NCBI GenBank assembly: GCA_963169105.1
Contig: OY720634.1
Span: 115,728,430 to 115,792,429, forward strand
Direction: 5' to 3'
Origin: Ceriagrion tenellum
Taxonomy: Eukaryota; Arthropoda; Insecta; Odonata; Coenagrionidae
Length of the DNA: 64,000 nucleotides
The first letter of the stretch is position 1; the number at the start of each line of letters is the position of its first letter. Below the pieces are notes generated by a model. That model searched no databases, was not told the DNA's origin, and was given only the letters and a program-made list of their open reading frames with translations. A program made the translations under genes and the position numbers. Of the stretch, positions 63,234 to 64,000 are shown piece by piece.

Positions 63234-63452
63234 GGAAAGTACGCGCCATCGCGGGCATACAGAACTCCTGTGGAGCTTCTCTGGAATTGCATCCATCAGT
63301 ATAATTAGGGTTTTCTCCGAATATTTTATGTCCCTCCTTTCATTTGGAAAATACGCTCCACCACGGGCTTACAGAACTCCTGTACAACTTCTCTGGAATT
63401 GCATCCATTGGTATAAATACGTTTTTCTCGGAATAAGTTAATGCCTCTCTCG
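63234..63452. repeat. 112-bp tandem repeat, two units
   Basis: GGAAAGTACGCGCCATCGCG at 63234 recurs 112 bp later as GGAAAATACGCTCCACCACG. Both are followed by ACAGAACTCCTGT, CTTCTCTGGAATTGCATCCA and a TTTTTCTC block. A third, more decayed unit may precede them (TGGAATACC near 63140). Confidence 0.8.
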
Positions 63453-63897
63453 TTCAAATTCCCACAATTCTTTTTGAATATGAACTTCCTCTTCACTTCT
63501 GTCTCAGTCGTTCTTGGCTTCAGACGACTTCAGACAAAATATTGAAATATATTATTCCGAGTATGCATTATCAAGTGTTGTTATCATACTGAAATCGAGA
63601 TTTCAGTTAATATTTATCGTAGAATTTCGTTTAAAAATTGTAAACGCTCATAAAAAGACAAAGAATTCGATTCTTAGTTTATAATTTTTGAGAAAGGAAC
63701 AAATATAAATTTCGCAAAACGACTGAATAAACAATAGTATGACCGCGGTCCCTTGCCACAAAGAGGGGTATTATACGACGAGGGGTTCGAGTACCTGTCC
63801 CCGTTTTTCGAGGGTAAGGCCTAACCCCCGCTGCGTTGGGTCCTGAAACTAAGACTTCGGGTACCCGTAACCGTCATAAAAGGGGGGGGAGCAAGAA

Positions 63898-64000
63898 GCC
63901 GAGTATTTTCGGCATTCGTTCCCTGGGTCAGGAAAATCTCTGCCGAATATTTTCGGCCTTCGTCTCCCTGGTCAAGAAACTTACTGCCGTATATTTCCGT
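63898..64000. repeat. 44-bp tandem repeat running off the window end
   Basis: GCCGAGTATTTTCGGCATTC (63898), GCCGAATATTTTCGGCCTTC (63942) and GCCGTATATTTCCG (63986) start at exact 44-bp spacing. Each unit opens with a small palindrome (GCCGA-TATTTTCGGC). A minisatellite or satellite edge is likely. Confidence 0.8.

Noticed and set aside
36061..64000. CRISPR array, operon or prokaryotic system
   Set aside because: No spaced repeats of CRISPR type and no clustered co-directional genes; everything fits arthropod repeats.

Overview
The window looks like a piece of an arthropod genome, most likely an insect. It is AT-rich, with GT-AG introns from about 130 nt to almost 10 kb, and it is littered with decayed non-LTR retrotransposons, tRNA-derived SINE-like repeats and small inverted-repeat elements. 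I see no bacterial operons, CRISPR array, rRNA or intact tRNA gene. The species cannot be fixed from the sequence alone.

Two cellular genes are clearly supported, both on the minus strand. (1) KIF23/MKLP1 (pavarotti-type kinesin-6), 2496-5027, is one uninterrupted 843-codon reading frame with motor domain, coiled coil and C-terminal MKLP1 region. (2) PFKFB (6-phosphofructo-2-kinase/fructose-2,6-bisphosphatase) has ten coding exons between 35891 and 8970. Every junction keeps phase, and the joined product of about 456 residues carries both catalytic halves. PFKFB sets fructose-2,6-bisphosphate and so glycolytic flux; KIF23 acts in the central spindle and cytokinesis. They appear to be neighbours only, with no functional link visible.

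The most interesting part is the isoform structure of PFKFB. Two first exons, 7.2 kb apart, both end in phase 1 and join the same second exon. The proximal one lies in a GC-rich block with a TATA-like box and encodes a basic N-terminus with an R-R-x-S motif, reminiscent of PKA-regulated vertebrate isoforms. There is also a NAGNAG tandem acceptor just after the P-loop exon, and two candidate phase-0 terminal exons (17014-17070 and 8970-9047).

Layout: 1-2.0 kb AT-rich and gene-poor; 2.0-5.2 kb KIF23; 5.3-8.9 kb intergenic or PFKFB 3'UTR; 9-36 kb PFKFB, whose large introns hold LINE remnants (10.5 and 11.1-12.1 kb), a 153-bp MITE-like element, a SINE and hairpins; 36-64 kb has no recognisable host gene and is a repeat graveyard. 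Two LINE families recur. Family A resembles the CR1/jockey-type reverse-transcriptase C-terminus and ends in a 3' tail built on GTAGATG; seven pieces are seen, including a near-identical inverted pair at 38.4 and 40.2 kb. Family B resembles RTE/CFDP2-type elements; four pieces are seen, the longest at 43.5-45.0 kb. Tandem repeats with 112-bp and 44-bp units close the window.
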